Shown here piece by piece: positions 1 to 7,291 of a stretch of DNA of 16,626 nt (position 1 is the stretch's first letter; every line of letters starts with the position of its first letter). The notes beneath the pieces are model-generated. The model was given only the letters and a program-made list of their open reading frames with translations. It made no database searches and had not been told where the DNA came from. The stretch is from Bacteroidota bacterium (lineage in GTDB: Bacteria > Bacteroidota > Bacteroidia > Flavobacteriales > Flavobacteriaceae). The stretch is taken from positions 1 to 16,626 of the forward strand of contig JAEWCF010000035.1 of NCBI GenBank assembly GCA_023390775.1, given 5' to 3'. A program made the position numbers and the translations under genes.

Positions 1-224
1 ACCGCACAAAGCCCGGAAGGATATGCCGCATTTTCCTGATTGGACCCGATGACGACCTGCCCATTGTCGAGCATTAACGCGGCACCTACCCGAAACTTTG
101 AATAGGGGGCATACGCTTTCCGGCGCGCCTCTATTGCCTTGTCCATCAAACCGCGCACATCTTCGGGAAGTTCATCCACGCCATCGTACGAAACAAAGGT
201 GGAAGTATGTGTGAATTCTTTCAT
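1..224 (-). CDS. cdd: Cytidine deaminase, N-terminal part (runs off the left edge)
   Basis: Deaminates cytidine and deoxycytidine to uridine and deoxyuridine in cytoplasmic pyrimidine salvage. Reading down from ATG at 224-222 gives 74 complete residues beginning MKEFTHTSTFVSYD. The family motif YSKFRVGAAL lies at residues 41-50 and NQENAAYPSGLCA at 62-74; the Cys at 73 is the expected zinc ligand. The remaining zinc-binding PCxxC segment lies outside the window. The two bases left at the edge (2 and 1) read GT, so residue 75 is Val where the family normally has the catalytic Glu of CAE; this rests on the last two bases and may be an edge artefact. The gene follows porV on the same strand after 64 bp, and a terminator hairpin ends 8 bp before its ATG. 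The family call is firm; activity is uncertain. Confidence 0.9.
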   Translation of the reverse strand, partial: MKEFTHTSTFVSYDGVDELPEDVRGLMDKAIEARRKAYAPYSKFRVGAALMLDNGQVVIGSNQENAAYPSGLCA

Positions 225-232
225 ATTGGAGG

Positions 233-267
233 AAAAAAAATCCAAATCTCGGGGTGAAATTTGGATT
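233..267 (-). terminator. Intrinsic terminator after porV
   Basis: On the minus strand a perfect 9-bp stem (AATCCAAAT with ATTTGGATT, bases 259-267 and 239-247) closes an 11-nt loop and runs straight into a T tract (complement of 233-240). It sits 21 bp past the porV stop codon, and only 8 bp separate it from the cdd start codon. Confidence 0.7.
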
Positions 268-288
268 CTCTATAAAATTTATTTTCGT

Positions 289-1455
289 TTAAAGTTCTTC
301 GTATTTGTCGCCGAAATTGAACGTCAGCGAGAATCGCAAGGTGTTCTCGAGCGGGTTCTTGACCTGCGATGCGCTGAAGAGGTAGGAAACATCCAATTTC
401 AGTGTGGTGTATTTGAACCCGGCGCCGAGCGAAAAGAATTTTCGCGCGCCCTTGGTCTCGTGCTCGCTGAAATAACCGAGCCTAAAGGCAAATGAATCCT
501 GGTAAGAATATTCGGCTCCGGCAGAATAGGTAAATTCCTTTAATTCCTCCGAAAAGCCGTCAGGCGCATCGCCAAACGATTGGAAAATCCCCGAAACCCA
601 ATTGATGTTTCGGTAATCCTCATTGTTCTCGGCGCGTTCCTCGTCGGTAATCTCGCCATCGCCGTTAAGATCCGGGTCCTGCGGGGTCGGAACGAGAAGT
701 TTCGTGACCTCAAGCCCAACCGAAACCTTGTTGAATTCGTCAAAGATGAAGTCGTAACCGCCCCCGAGCCTCATGTTGGCGGGAAGGAAGTTCGCATTGT
801 CGTCGCCAGCCGCCGCGTCGTACTTGATCTTGGGGCCGAGGTTCTGTAAATTGAAACCGATGCGGTAACGCCCGTTGAAATCGGCAAGCGCCGTTTCCTC
901 GCTCTGGAAAAATCCGGCGATGTCAACGGCAAAGGAACTGGCGGGTTTGGCGTCTCCCGTCCCGTCGGGGATTCGCAAGTTGGATCGGATATAACGCCCT
1001 GCTACGGCCATCGCAAAACGGTCGCTGAGTTTCAACGCGTAGGATGCGTCCAGCGCGAGTTCATTGGGTTTTACGATGTTTGGAGGATCGTCGAAGTTCT
1101 GGCGCAATTCGATTTCACCGAGGCCAAAATAACGAAGGCTTCCGGCGAAGGCGCTCCGCTCATTGATCCTGTTGTAATAGTTGAGTTGGGCAAGCGAAAT
1201 GTCGTTCACAAGTTCGGTCAGGTAAGGCGTATAGCTGATACCGATACCGTTCTTGTCATTGGCAAATGCGTATTTGGCAGGGTTGTATTGCTGAGAGAAC
1301 ACATCGGGCGAAGTGGCCACTCCCTGATCGGCCATACCGGCAGAACGGGCATCGGCAGCCACGAGCAGGAAAGGCACGCCCGTAGTGATGACCCTGTCCT
1401 GGGCTTTTGCTTGCAGCGCCGCAAGGCAGATCACGAGGATCGATAATTTTTTCAT
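289..1455 (-). CDS. porV: Type IX secretion outer-membrane protein PorV (LptO)
   Basis: Outer-membrane beta-barrel of the FadL-like PorV family. In T9SS it takes cargo from the translocon and delivers it to the PorU sortase in the attachment complex (known from Porphyromonas and Flavobacterium). The protein is 388 aa. Residues 1-18 form a signal peptide (MKKLSILVIC, then a hydrophobic stretch ending AKA before QDRV). The family-typical segment TTGVPFLLVAADARSAGMAD follows at 24-43. Alternating amphipathic strands run to the end, finishing LRFSLTFNFGDKYEEL. The start at 1455 was chosen because it leads directly into the signal peptide; an in-frame ATG 54 bp upstream would add 18 residues of non-signal sequence. 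The gene follows porU by 40 bp but has its own consensus promoter inside the porU 3' end. Odd feature: a perfect EF-hand-like loop at residues 262-273. Confidence 0.93.
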   Translation of the reverse strand: MKKLSILVICLAALQAKAQDRVITTGVPFLLVAADARSAGMADQGVATSPDVFSQQYNPAKYAFANDKNGIGISYTPYLTELVNDISLAQLNYYNRINERSAFAGSLRYFGLGEIELRQNFDDPPNIVKPNELALDASYALKLSDRFAMAVAGRYIRSNLRIPDGTGDAKPASSFAVDIAGFFQSEETALADFNGRYRIGFNLQNLGPKIKYDAAAGDDNANFLPANMRLGGGYDFIFDEFNKVSVGLEVTKLLVPTPQDPDLNGDGEITDEERAENNEDYRNINWVSGIFQSFGDAPDGFSEELKEFTYSAGAEYSYQDSFAFRLGYFSEHETKGARKFFSLGAGFKYTTLKLDVSYLFSASQVKNPLENTLRFSLTFNFGDKYEEL

Positions 1456-1479
1456 GAATGGAGAAAACGAATGATTAGA

Positions 1480-1509
1480 CAAATATAGCATTTTATTAAA
1501 GGATAACAA
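1480..1509 (-). promoter_or_regulatory. porV promoter, Bacteroidota type
   Basis: On the minus strand, TTG (1509-1507), a spacer of exactly 19 bp and TATATTTG (1487-1480) match the Bacteroidota consensus TTG-N17-23-TAnnTTTG at every defined position. Transcription would start near 1474, giving a leader of about 20 nt before the porV ATG. The -33 element lies inside the last codons of porU, so porV can be expressed separately from porU. Confidence 0.65.
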
Positions 1510-4500
1510 GCTTCTCGTACTTTTCAGACTTGCTGTTGGTTAGCGTGGACTTGACCGTAAGCTTGTAAATATAGACCCCTTTACCGATCCGGTCGCCAAA
1601 ATCGTCACGTCCGTCCCACGTGATTTCGCGTGACAGGTAACCCTCGGTATTAATGACCTGGTTGCGTGTCCAAACTACTTTTCCGGTCACCGTGATGACC
1701 TGAACCTGGACCTCCAGCGGCTCGAACGGGCGGTTGTGCGTAAACCAGAATTGCGTGTGGTTCACAAACGGATTGGGATAATTGAGCACATTGGTCAGCG
1801 TGATGCCGTCGCCGTCCACCACGACAAATTGGATCTCGGACGTAATCGGGTTGTTGTATACGTCCCAGGCCTTGAACGTAATCGTGTGCAAGCCCTTTTC
1901 CAGGTCGCGCAAAGGGAACCGAAGCTTGCCCTTGGTGAAGTCATCGAGTTCGGTTTCGTAATAATCGTTGAGGATGTAGGGATTGCTCTCGTCGCCGTCG
2001 AGGATCGCCACGATATCATGCCCGATGCCGCTCGCCGTGTTGATTCCGTGCTCATCCTCAAGGAAGGCGAGGAAAATAGGGTTCTCGTTGGTAATGCCTC
2101 CGGAAATGAACGTCTGGTCGTTCATATAGAGCTTAACGGTCGGCCCGGTATTGTCGGCCACCGCATTTTCATTAATGCCGCCAATGCGGATGGTATTGTC
2201 GTATCCCGTCTTGTCCTCACGGATGACGTTGCGCTTGGCGTAAAAACTGATACGGCCATTGCCGACGGGAATCCTGATGTCGCGCGGCACCACGAAATTG
2301 AATTCGAATTGTCCCGATGCCACGCTCGCATTCCCCCTGAAAATGGTTTCGCCCAAAACATTGAAATTGATCGGCGGCGAAAACCCGTCGTTGTTCAGGG
2401 TCTGGCGCTCGATGATCTTGTCAAAAATGTTCACCGACAATTCCCCGTTGTAATTGGTAAGCGGGACGTTGTTTTCGTCCGTTATCTGCCCGGTGATCTT
2501 CATTGGGGCAAGCGCCTGGAAATCGGGCACCGGTCCGGTGATGGGCTGGTCGTTGACATGGGTAAGGACCACTTTTGGTTCCGGAATCGCGAGGTAAACG
2601 GCAGGATCGCCCAGAAAGACCACGACATTGGCCGCTGAGTTTGCCGAGGCGTTCTTGGCTCTGCGAAGCGATTCGGCAATCGTGGTACGGGGACCTTCGC
2701 CCGCATCGTAAAAGAAGAGGTATTCCGAAAGTTTATCGTTGAATTGTTCGGCCTGGAACTGCCCGATCGAACGCACCGTGGTAATCATCGCAATGGCGCC
2801 CCCGCGGTGGTTCCAAAAAGTGTATTCGCCCGCCGTTGGCCTGTACGGGTTGTCGAAACGGCTAAAGTCGCACGTGATCGTGATGAAGAGTGGGTATCGG
2901 TGACGGTTCTGCAAGTTCTGCCCGTCCGACTTTTCCCAGATGCGCTCGCCGGAAAGTCCGTCTTCCCCGCCATGACCCAAGTAATTAAAGACAAGCGCAC
3001 CCTTCTCGAATGCGTTGAAAAGATCCTGCCTGGCCTTAGGGTAACGGTTGCCCCCGGCCGAAGTTTCCTGTTCATAAGCGTCGAGATAAATTTTCCTCAC
3101 GTTGAAAAAAGGCTTCTCGGCCGTGATCTCGTCTGCCAGGGCATTTTGCTTTTGCTGCAGGGACTGGTCGGAACTCTTGTCGGAATCATCCGAAATCATC
3201 ACAATGTTGTTGCGCCAGCTTCCGTAAGATTTGATGTCGTGGTATTCCAAAACCTTGTTGACCATCTCCTCGGCCTGGCTTGGGCTGTCGGCGATGATCC
3301 GCCCGACCGCGATGTCAACCCCGCCAAAGTCATACGCAATGCTGCCGGAAGGCGTGAAGTAATCGATGCGCCCCTCGTCCGGGTCCATCAGCCCGTAGAA
3401 GTCGTCGGTGGTAAAGCTCAGTTCGCCCGAAGTGTTGCTGTTGAGCGCATGATAAATCGGGACCAGGTTAGTATTGTCGGGAATTCGTTCCTTGAAATCG
3501 AACGAGGCATCCCCAAAAAGGTTCAGGTATTTGACGCGGCCGGCATCGGACGAGGCGTTCTCATACACATAGCGCACAAAATTCCGGATGGCCCCGATGT
3601 CCTGCTTGCCCGAACCGAATTCCTGGTAAATATCGTTGAGCTTTACGACCTTGACGTTGAGCGCCGAATAATCCCTGTGGAAATTGGCTAGCCTTTCGGC
3701 CTGAGAAGCAAGCGATTGGGGCGTGACAATCAGGTAATCCACGTCCTGGAACTGCCCTTGGGGATTGTTGAAAATGGTCCCCTTGAGGTTTTGGTTGGCA
3801 ACGCGTGCATTGGACTCCTTTTGCGGGGTCAAAAGGTCGCCATTATCCACCGCGATGAATTCCCTGACCTGGCCAAGCGGCGAGCGGAACGTGAACGTCG
3901 ACTGGCCATTGTTGACCGCCGAGGTCACATTGTAGATATCCGTGATGTCCCAGACCTGGCCAATGTTCGTCGCGTTCGAGACGACAAATTCCCCGACACC
4001 TGTAAGCGTTGCCGCCTGGTTTACCCTGAACCGGAACTGTTTGCCATAACCGGAGAGCTGGCGCTTGGCCCGCAAAACGATGAAATCGAGGAAACCGCGC
4101 GCCGACGGGACGCCGTTATTGTTGAAAGTCAGCCGGATGGTGACATCCTGAGCCGCCGGAAATGCGGTCGGCTGGAGCGTGGCAAAGACCATCTCGGTGC
4201 CGGAATTGGGCGAAAGCGCGCCAAAATTCAAATTGGCGACCTGTTGCCCGTTGGCCTGTATCGTGAAAGAGGTGGGGTTGAACGAAGCCGACGCCAAGGC
4301 AACCGAAACCGTCATCGGCTCGGACGTGACGACGTTGGGGAAATTGAATGAAAAGTCCTGCTCATTGTCGATGTTGAACTGTTCGCCCAACCATCGGCGC
4401 CCGAGCCTGACCACATTGGTCAAGTCCTTTTCGTAGTACTGGTAATCGTCAAAAGTGGTGAATGTGGCGGCGAGGGTTGCGCCGGTCAGCGGATCCATCG

Positions 4501-5353
4501 GCGTGATGCGCTTGCCCGGTCCGCCGGACTTAGTGATGTAATAATAGGAACGGTCCGCGTAGAGGTTGTTGTGCGTGGCGTTTTCCGGGCTCCAGTTATC
4601 GACGCCTTCCGCGTAAAAAAGGATATAATCCGAGGAGTCGAACGATCCATCCTCGCCGCCCACCACCTGGATCGCGTTCTCTTCGAGGTCCATCGGATAG
4701 GGAGCGCTGTTGAGCAATGGGACCATGCGGCCGCCGTTGCCATAAATCTTGAAATTGGCGGGATCGCCGGAAACGTTCATCCCCAAAGATTGCAGGAAGT
4801 TGCGCGAGATCTTGTAAACACCCGATTTTTCGACGTAAAAACGGTACCAATCCCCCGATGCCAAAACCGAATTTGTAATCGCCGCCGGGACCAGCGCCAC
4901 TGCTGGCCGGGCCATTCCTTCGGCAATCTGGTAGGTGAAGGATTTGACGCGCCTGATTCCCGAGCCATTTCGGATGATCGGTGAGAATTCGATCTCGGCG
5001 AAATGCTGGTCGCGCGCGCGTACGCTGCGTACCTTAATATTGTGCGATTCGGGGAGAGCCGATGAGGGGATATCGCCAAGGACATCGGTACCGATGCTTT
5101 CATAACTGATATTGGAAATCGTTACCGCCGAAGGATTTACTGGAGACTGGACCTTGATACGCTTGATGATGACGATCGATTTGGATTCGGGATCAAACCT
5201 GAAATCACCGTCCTTGGGATATGGAAACTTCGCCTTGAAATTTGCGTACGGAGTCTCGATGCGATCGGCCCAATCGAGCGAAATGCCCGCAGACCGCTGG
5301 CCCGAAACCATAAAAAATGTGACGGCACAAAAAAAGGTTAGTATTTTTTTCAT
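1496..5353 (-). CDS. porU: Type IX secretion system sortase PorU
   Basis: Cell-surface cysteine peptidase of the gingipain family (C25). In T9SS it cleaves the C-terminal sorting domain from cargo and attaches the cargo to the surface glycolipid, acting with PorV, PorQ and PorZ. The protein is 1285 aa, in line with flavobacterial PorU and longer than the Porphyromonas one. A signal peptide covers residues 1-19 (MKKILTFFCAVTFFMVSGQ). The N-terminal beta-rich region reaches about 540. The peptidase region follows, with an FGDASFDF segment near 612, catalytic His794 in YLGHGGEDG and catalytic Cys828 in FITITCDFS; the 34-residue spacing is as expected for C25. Ig-like repeats then lead to a T9SS type-A-like C-terminal domain (about 1186-1285, NYPNPF to KLVIL), which PorU keeps although it removes this domain from others. 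It is divergent from gldJ across 202 bp. I see no convincing promoter of its own. Confidence 0.95.
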   Translation of the reverse strand: MKKILTFFCAVTFFMVSGQRSAGISLDWADRIETPYANFKAKFPYPKDGDFRFDPESKSIVIIKRIKVQSPVNPSAVTISNISYESIGTDVLGDIPSSALPESHNIKVRSVRARDQHFAEIEFSPIIRNGSGIRRVKSFTYQIAEGMARPAVALVPAAITNSVLASGDWYRFYVEKSGVYKISRNFLQSLGMNVSGDPANFKIYGNGGRMVPLLNSAPYPMDLEENAIQVVGGEDGSFDSSDYILFYAEGVDNWSPENATHNNLYADRSYYYITKSGGPGKRITPMDPLTGATLAATFTTFDDYQYYEKDLTNVVRLGRRWLGEQFNIDNEQDFSFNFPNVVTSEPMTVSVALASASFNPTSFTIQANGQQVANLNFGALSPNSGTEMVFATLQPTAFPAAQDVTIRLTFNNNGVPSARGFLDFIVLRAKRQLSGYGKQFRFRVNQAATLTGVGEFVVSNATNIGQVWDITDIYNVTSAVNNGQSTFTFRSPLGQVREFIAVDNGDLLTPQKESNARVANQNLKGTIFNNPQGQFQDVDYLIVTPQSLASQAERLANFHRDYSALNVKVVKLNDIYQEFGSGKQDIGAIRNFVRYVYENASSDAGRVKYLNLFGDASFDFKERIPDNTNLVPIYHALNSNTSGELSFTTDDFYGLMDPDEGRIDYFTPSGSIAYDFGGVDIAVGRIIADSPSQAEEMVNKVLEYHDIKSYGSWRNNIVMISDDSDKSSDQSLQQKQNALADEITAEKPFFNVRKIYLDAYEQETSAGGNRYPKARQDLFNAFEKGALVFNYLGHGGEDGLSGERIWEKSDGQNLQNRHRYPLFITITCDFSRFDNPYRPTAGEYTFWNHRGGAIAMITTVRSIGQFQAEQFNDKLSEYLFFYDAGEGPRTTIAESLRRAKNASANSAANVVVFLGDPAVYLAIPEPKVVLTHVNDQPITGPVPDFQALAPMKITGQITDENNVPLTNYNGELSVNIFDKIIERQTLNNDGFSPPINFNVLGETIFRGNASVASGQFEFNFVVPRDIRIPVGNGRISFYAKRNVIREDKTGYDNTIRIGGINENAVADNTGPTVKLYMNDQTFISGGITNENPIFLAFLEDEHGINTASGIGHDIVAILDGDESNPYILNDYYETELDDFTKGKLRFPLRDLEKGLHTITFKAWDVYNNPITSEIQFVVVDGDGITLTNVLNYPNPFVNHTQFWFTHNRPFEPLEVQVQVITVTGKVVWTRNQVINTEGYLSREITWDGRDDFGDRIGKGVYIYKLTVKSTLTNSKSEKYEKLVIL

Positions 5354-5499
5354 CAGAAATGTTAACGGATTTTGGCAGGAATTATTACGACGGGTAAAAA
5401 TAATTTATTTGGCGGAACGGGTCATAATATTCAAATTAATTTTGCGTTTTGATGCTGTAACCGCCGGTTTTCCGGTAAATTGAAAAATTAAAAAAGTTG

Positions 5500-5529
5500 T
5501 TGCGGTTTAACGGTTAATTGTTATATTCG
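5500..5529 (+). promoter_or_regulatory. gldJ promoter, Bacteroidota type
   Basis: TTG (5500-5502), a 19-bp spacer and TATATTCG (5522-5529) match TTG-N19-TAnnTTTG with one substitution. The start of transcription would lie near 5535, about 20 nt before the gldJ ATG. The AT-rich leader has TAAAG just before ATG and no strong Shine-Dalgarno sequence, as is usual in this phylum. The rest of the 5354-5555 divergent spacer holds no other clear element. Confidence 0.6.
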
Positions 5530-5555
5530 CCACGAAATTTATTACCTACTAAAGT

Positions 5556-7238
5556 ATGAAAGTAAACAAAATGATGATTGTCAGGCTGATGCTCTCACTC
5601 GCTGTGGTTGTGGGTTTTACCGCTTGCGGCAAGAAATCGAGCTCGAAGAACTCGTCTCGCGCCACGGGTTGGAAGATCAATGACAGCAAGGGCGGGTTCC
5701 AGTATGCTTCCAATTTTAAGAAGCAGGCCACAGCCCCCGGCCTGGTGATGGTGGAAGGTGGTACCTTTACGATGGGTAAGGTTCAGGATGACGTGATGCA
5801 CGATTGGAACAACACGCCAAACCAGCAGCACGTGCAGTCTTTCTACATGGACGAGACGGAGGTGACCAACCTCATGTATATGGAATACCTTGACTGGCTC
5901 AAGCGCGTTTTCCCGCCTGACCAGGAGAACTACAAGGCTATTTATGAAGGCGCTTCGCCCGATACCCTTGTATGGAGGAACCGTTTGGGTTACAATGAAA
6001 CGATGACCAACAATTACCTGCGCCACCCTGCCTATGCCGAATATCCGGTGGTGGGCGTGAACTGGATCCAGGCTGTCGAGTTTTGTAAATGGCGTACCGA
6101 CCGTGTCAACGAGAAAGTCCTTGAAGACGCGAAATACCTAAAAAAGGATGCGAAGCTTGAGGCCAGTGCCGATAAAGTGTTCAGCACCGAAACCTACCTT
6201 GCGGCGCCTACCAAGGCAGTTGGAGGGGATACCGAGATCGTTTTGCAACGCCCGATGGGCCGCGGCTCCAAGAAAGCCGCCGATTCTTCAGGTGTGAAAA
6301 ATGTGTACGCACAACGTACTTCGGGCCTCATCAATCCTGAGTACAGGCTCCCGACCGAGGCTGAGTGGGAATATGCCGCCGCCGCCGATGTGGGCCAGCG
6401 CGAATACAACATCTACAAGGGACAAAAGAAATATCCGTGGTCTGGAAGCTATACCCGTTCGGGCAAGCGCCAGGTCCGGGGAGATCAATTGGCCAACTTC
6501 AAGCAGGGCAAAGGGGATTACGGCGGAATTGCCGGCTGGTCTGATGACGGTGCCGACATTACCGCAAAAGCCAAGTCTTATCCTCCTAACGATTTCGGTC
6601 TTTACGACATGGCCGGAAACGTAGCTGAATGGGTTGCCGACGTCTACAGGCCAATCGTCGATGACGAGGCAAGTGACTTCAACTACTACCGCGGTAACGT
6701 CTATACCAAGAACAAAATTGGTGACGACGGCAAGGTTGAGATCGTAACGGCCGAGACTCAGGTGTTTGACACATTGCCAAACGGAAAAGTGATGGCGCGC
6801 AACTTCCCTGGCCAGATCGCACAGGTTCCGGTTGACGAAAATGAAACGTACCTGCGCCAGAACTTCGATCGCGCCGATAACCGCAATTACCGTGATGGCG
6901 ACAAGCAGTCTACGCGTTACTTCGATTTCGGCAGTGCCGAAGAAGGCGACAAACTTCCTGACGACAAAAGGATGTACGATTCTCCAAAGCACAACGTAAC
7001 CGTTGACAGCCTTGGGCAGATGATCCGCAAGTATGACCGTTCCAGTAAGCGCACCACGCTCATCAATGACGATGTACGCGTTTACAAGGGAGGTTCATGG
7101 AGAGACCGCGCCTATTGGCTCGATCCGGCGCAGAGGAGGTATTTCCCTCAGGATATGGCTACCGACTACATTGGCTTCCGTTGCGCAATGTCAAGGGTAG
7201 GGCCAAAAGCCGACAAGAAAAAACGTGCACGCAATTAA
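5556..7238 (+). CDS. gldJ: Gliding motility lipoprotein GldJ
   Basis: Lipoprotein required for gliding in flavobacteria and needed for stable GldK, hence for T9SS function. The protein is 560 aa, almost the length of the Flavobacterium johnsoniae protein. A hydrophobic signal (residues 7-20) leads to a lipobox FTAC with the lipidated Cys at 24. A formylglycine-generating-enzyme/sulfatase-modifying-factor-like domain runs from about 62 (GLVMVEGGTFTMG) through YMDETEVTNLMYMEYL (97-112), a PTEAEWEYAAA block and a YDMAGNVAEW block, to a VYKGGSWRDRAYWLDPAQRR and GFRCAM block near the end. The domain serves as a fold here; enzyme activity is not established for GldJ. The C-terminus is a basic tail, KADKKKRARN. 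Work in F. johnsoniae reports that the extreme C-terminus is needed for motility but not secretion, and here it is intact. Start chosen at 5556, about 27 bp after the promoter; murF follows on the same strand. Confidence 0.95.
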   Translation: MKVNKMMIVRLMLSLAVVVGFTACGKKSSSKNSSRATGWKINDSKGGFQYASNFKKQATAPGLVMVEGGTFTMGKVQDDVMHDWNNTPNQQHVQSFYMDETEVTNLMYMEYLDWLKRVFPPDQENYKAIYEGASPDTLVWRNRLGYNETMTNNYLRHPAYAEYPVVGVNWIQAVEFCKWRTDRVNEKVLEDAKYLKKDAKLEASADKVFSTETYLAAPTKAVGGDTEIVLQRPMGRGSKKAADSSGVKNVYAQRTSGLINPEYRLPTEAEWEYAAAADVGQREYNIYKGQKKYPWSGSYTRSGKRQVRGDQLANFKQGKGDYGGIAGWSDDGADITAKAKSYPPNDFGLYDMAGNVAEWVADVYRPIVDDEASDFNYYRGNVYTKNKIGDDGKVEIVTAETQVFDTLPNGKVMARNFPGQIAQVPVDENETYLRQNFDRADNRNYRDGDKQSTRYFDFGSAEEGDKLPDDKRMYDSPKHNVTVDSLGQMIRKYDRSSKRTTLINDDVRVYKGGSWRDRAYWLDPAQRRYFPQDMATDYIGFRCAMSRVGPKADKKKRARN

Positions 7239-7257
7239 TTTGAACCACAATATTGAT

Positions 7258-7286
7258 AAAGCCCTGTTCCGCAGGGCTTTTCTTTT
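7258..7286 (+). terminator. Intrinsic terminator between gldJ and murF
   Basis: A perfect 9-bp stem AAAGCCCTG (7258-7266) with CAGGGCTTT (7272-7280), a 5-nt loop TTCCG, and a T-rich tail TTTTCTTTT ending at 7286. It lies 19 bp after the gldJ stop, and only 5 bp separate the tail from the murF ATG. Confidence 0.8.
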
Positions 7287-7291
7287 GTACC

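Noticed and set aside
1736..2638. 300-codon open frame antisense to porU (likewise 2744-3691, 315 codons, and 3716-4351)
   Set aside because: Lies wholly opposite the well-supported porU frame; Arg/Val-rich shadow translation from G+C-rich codons, no promoter or domain.
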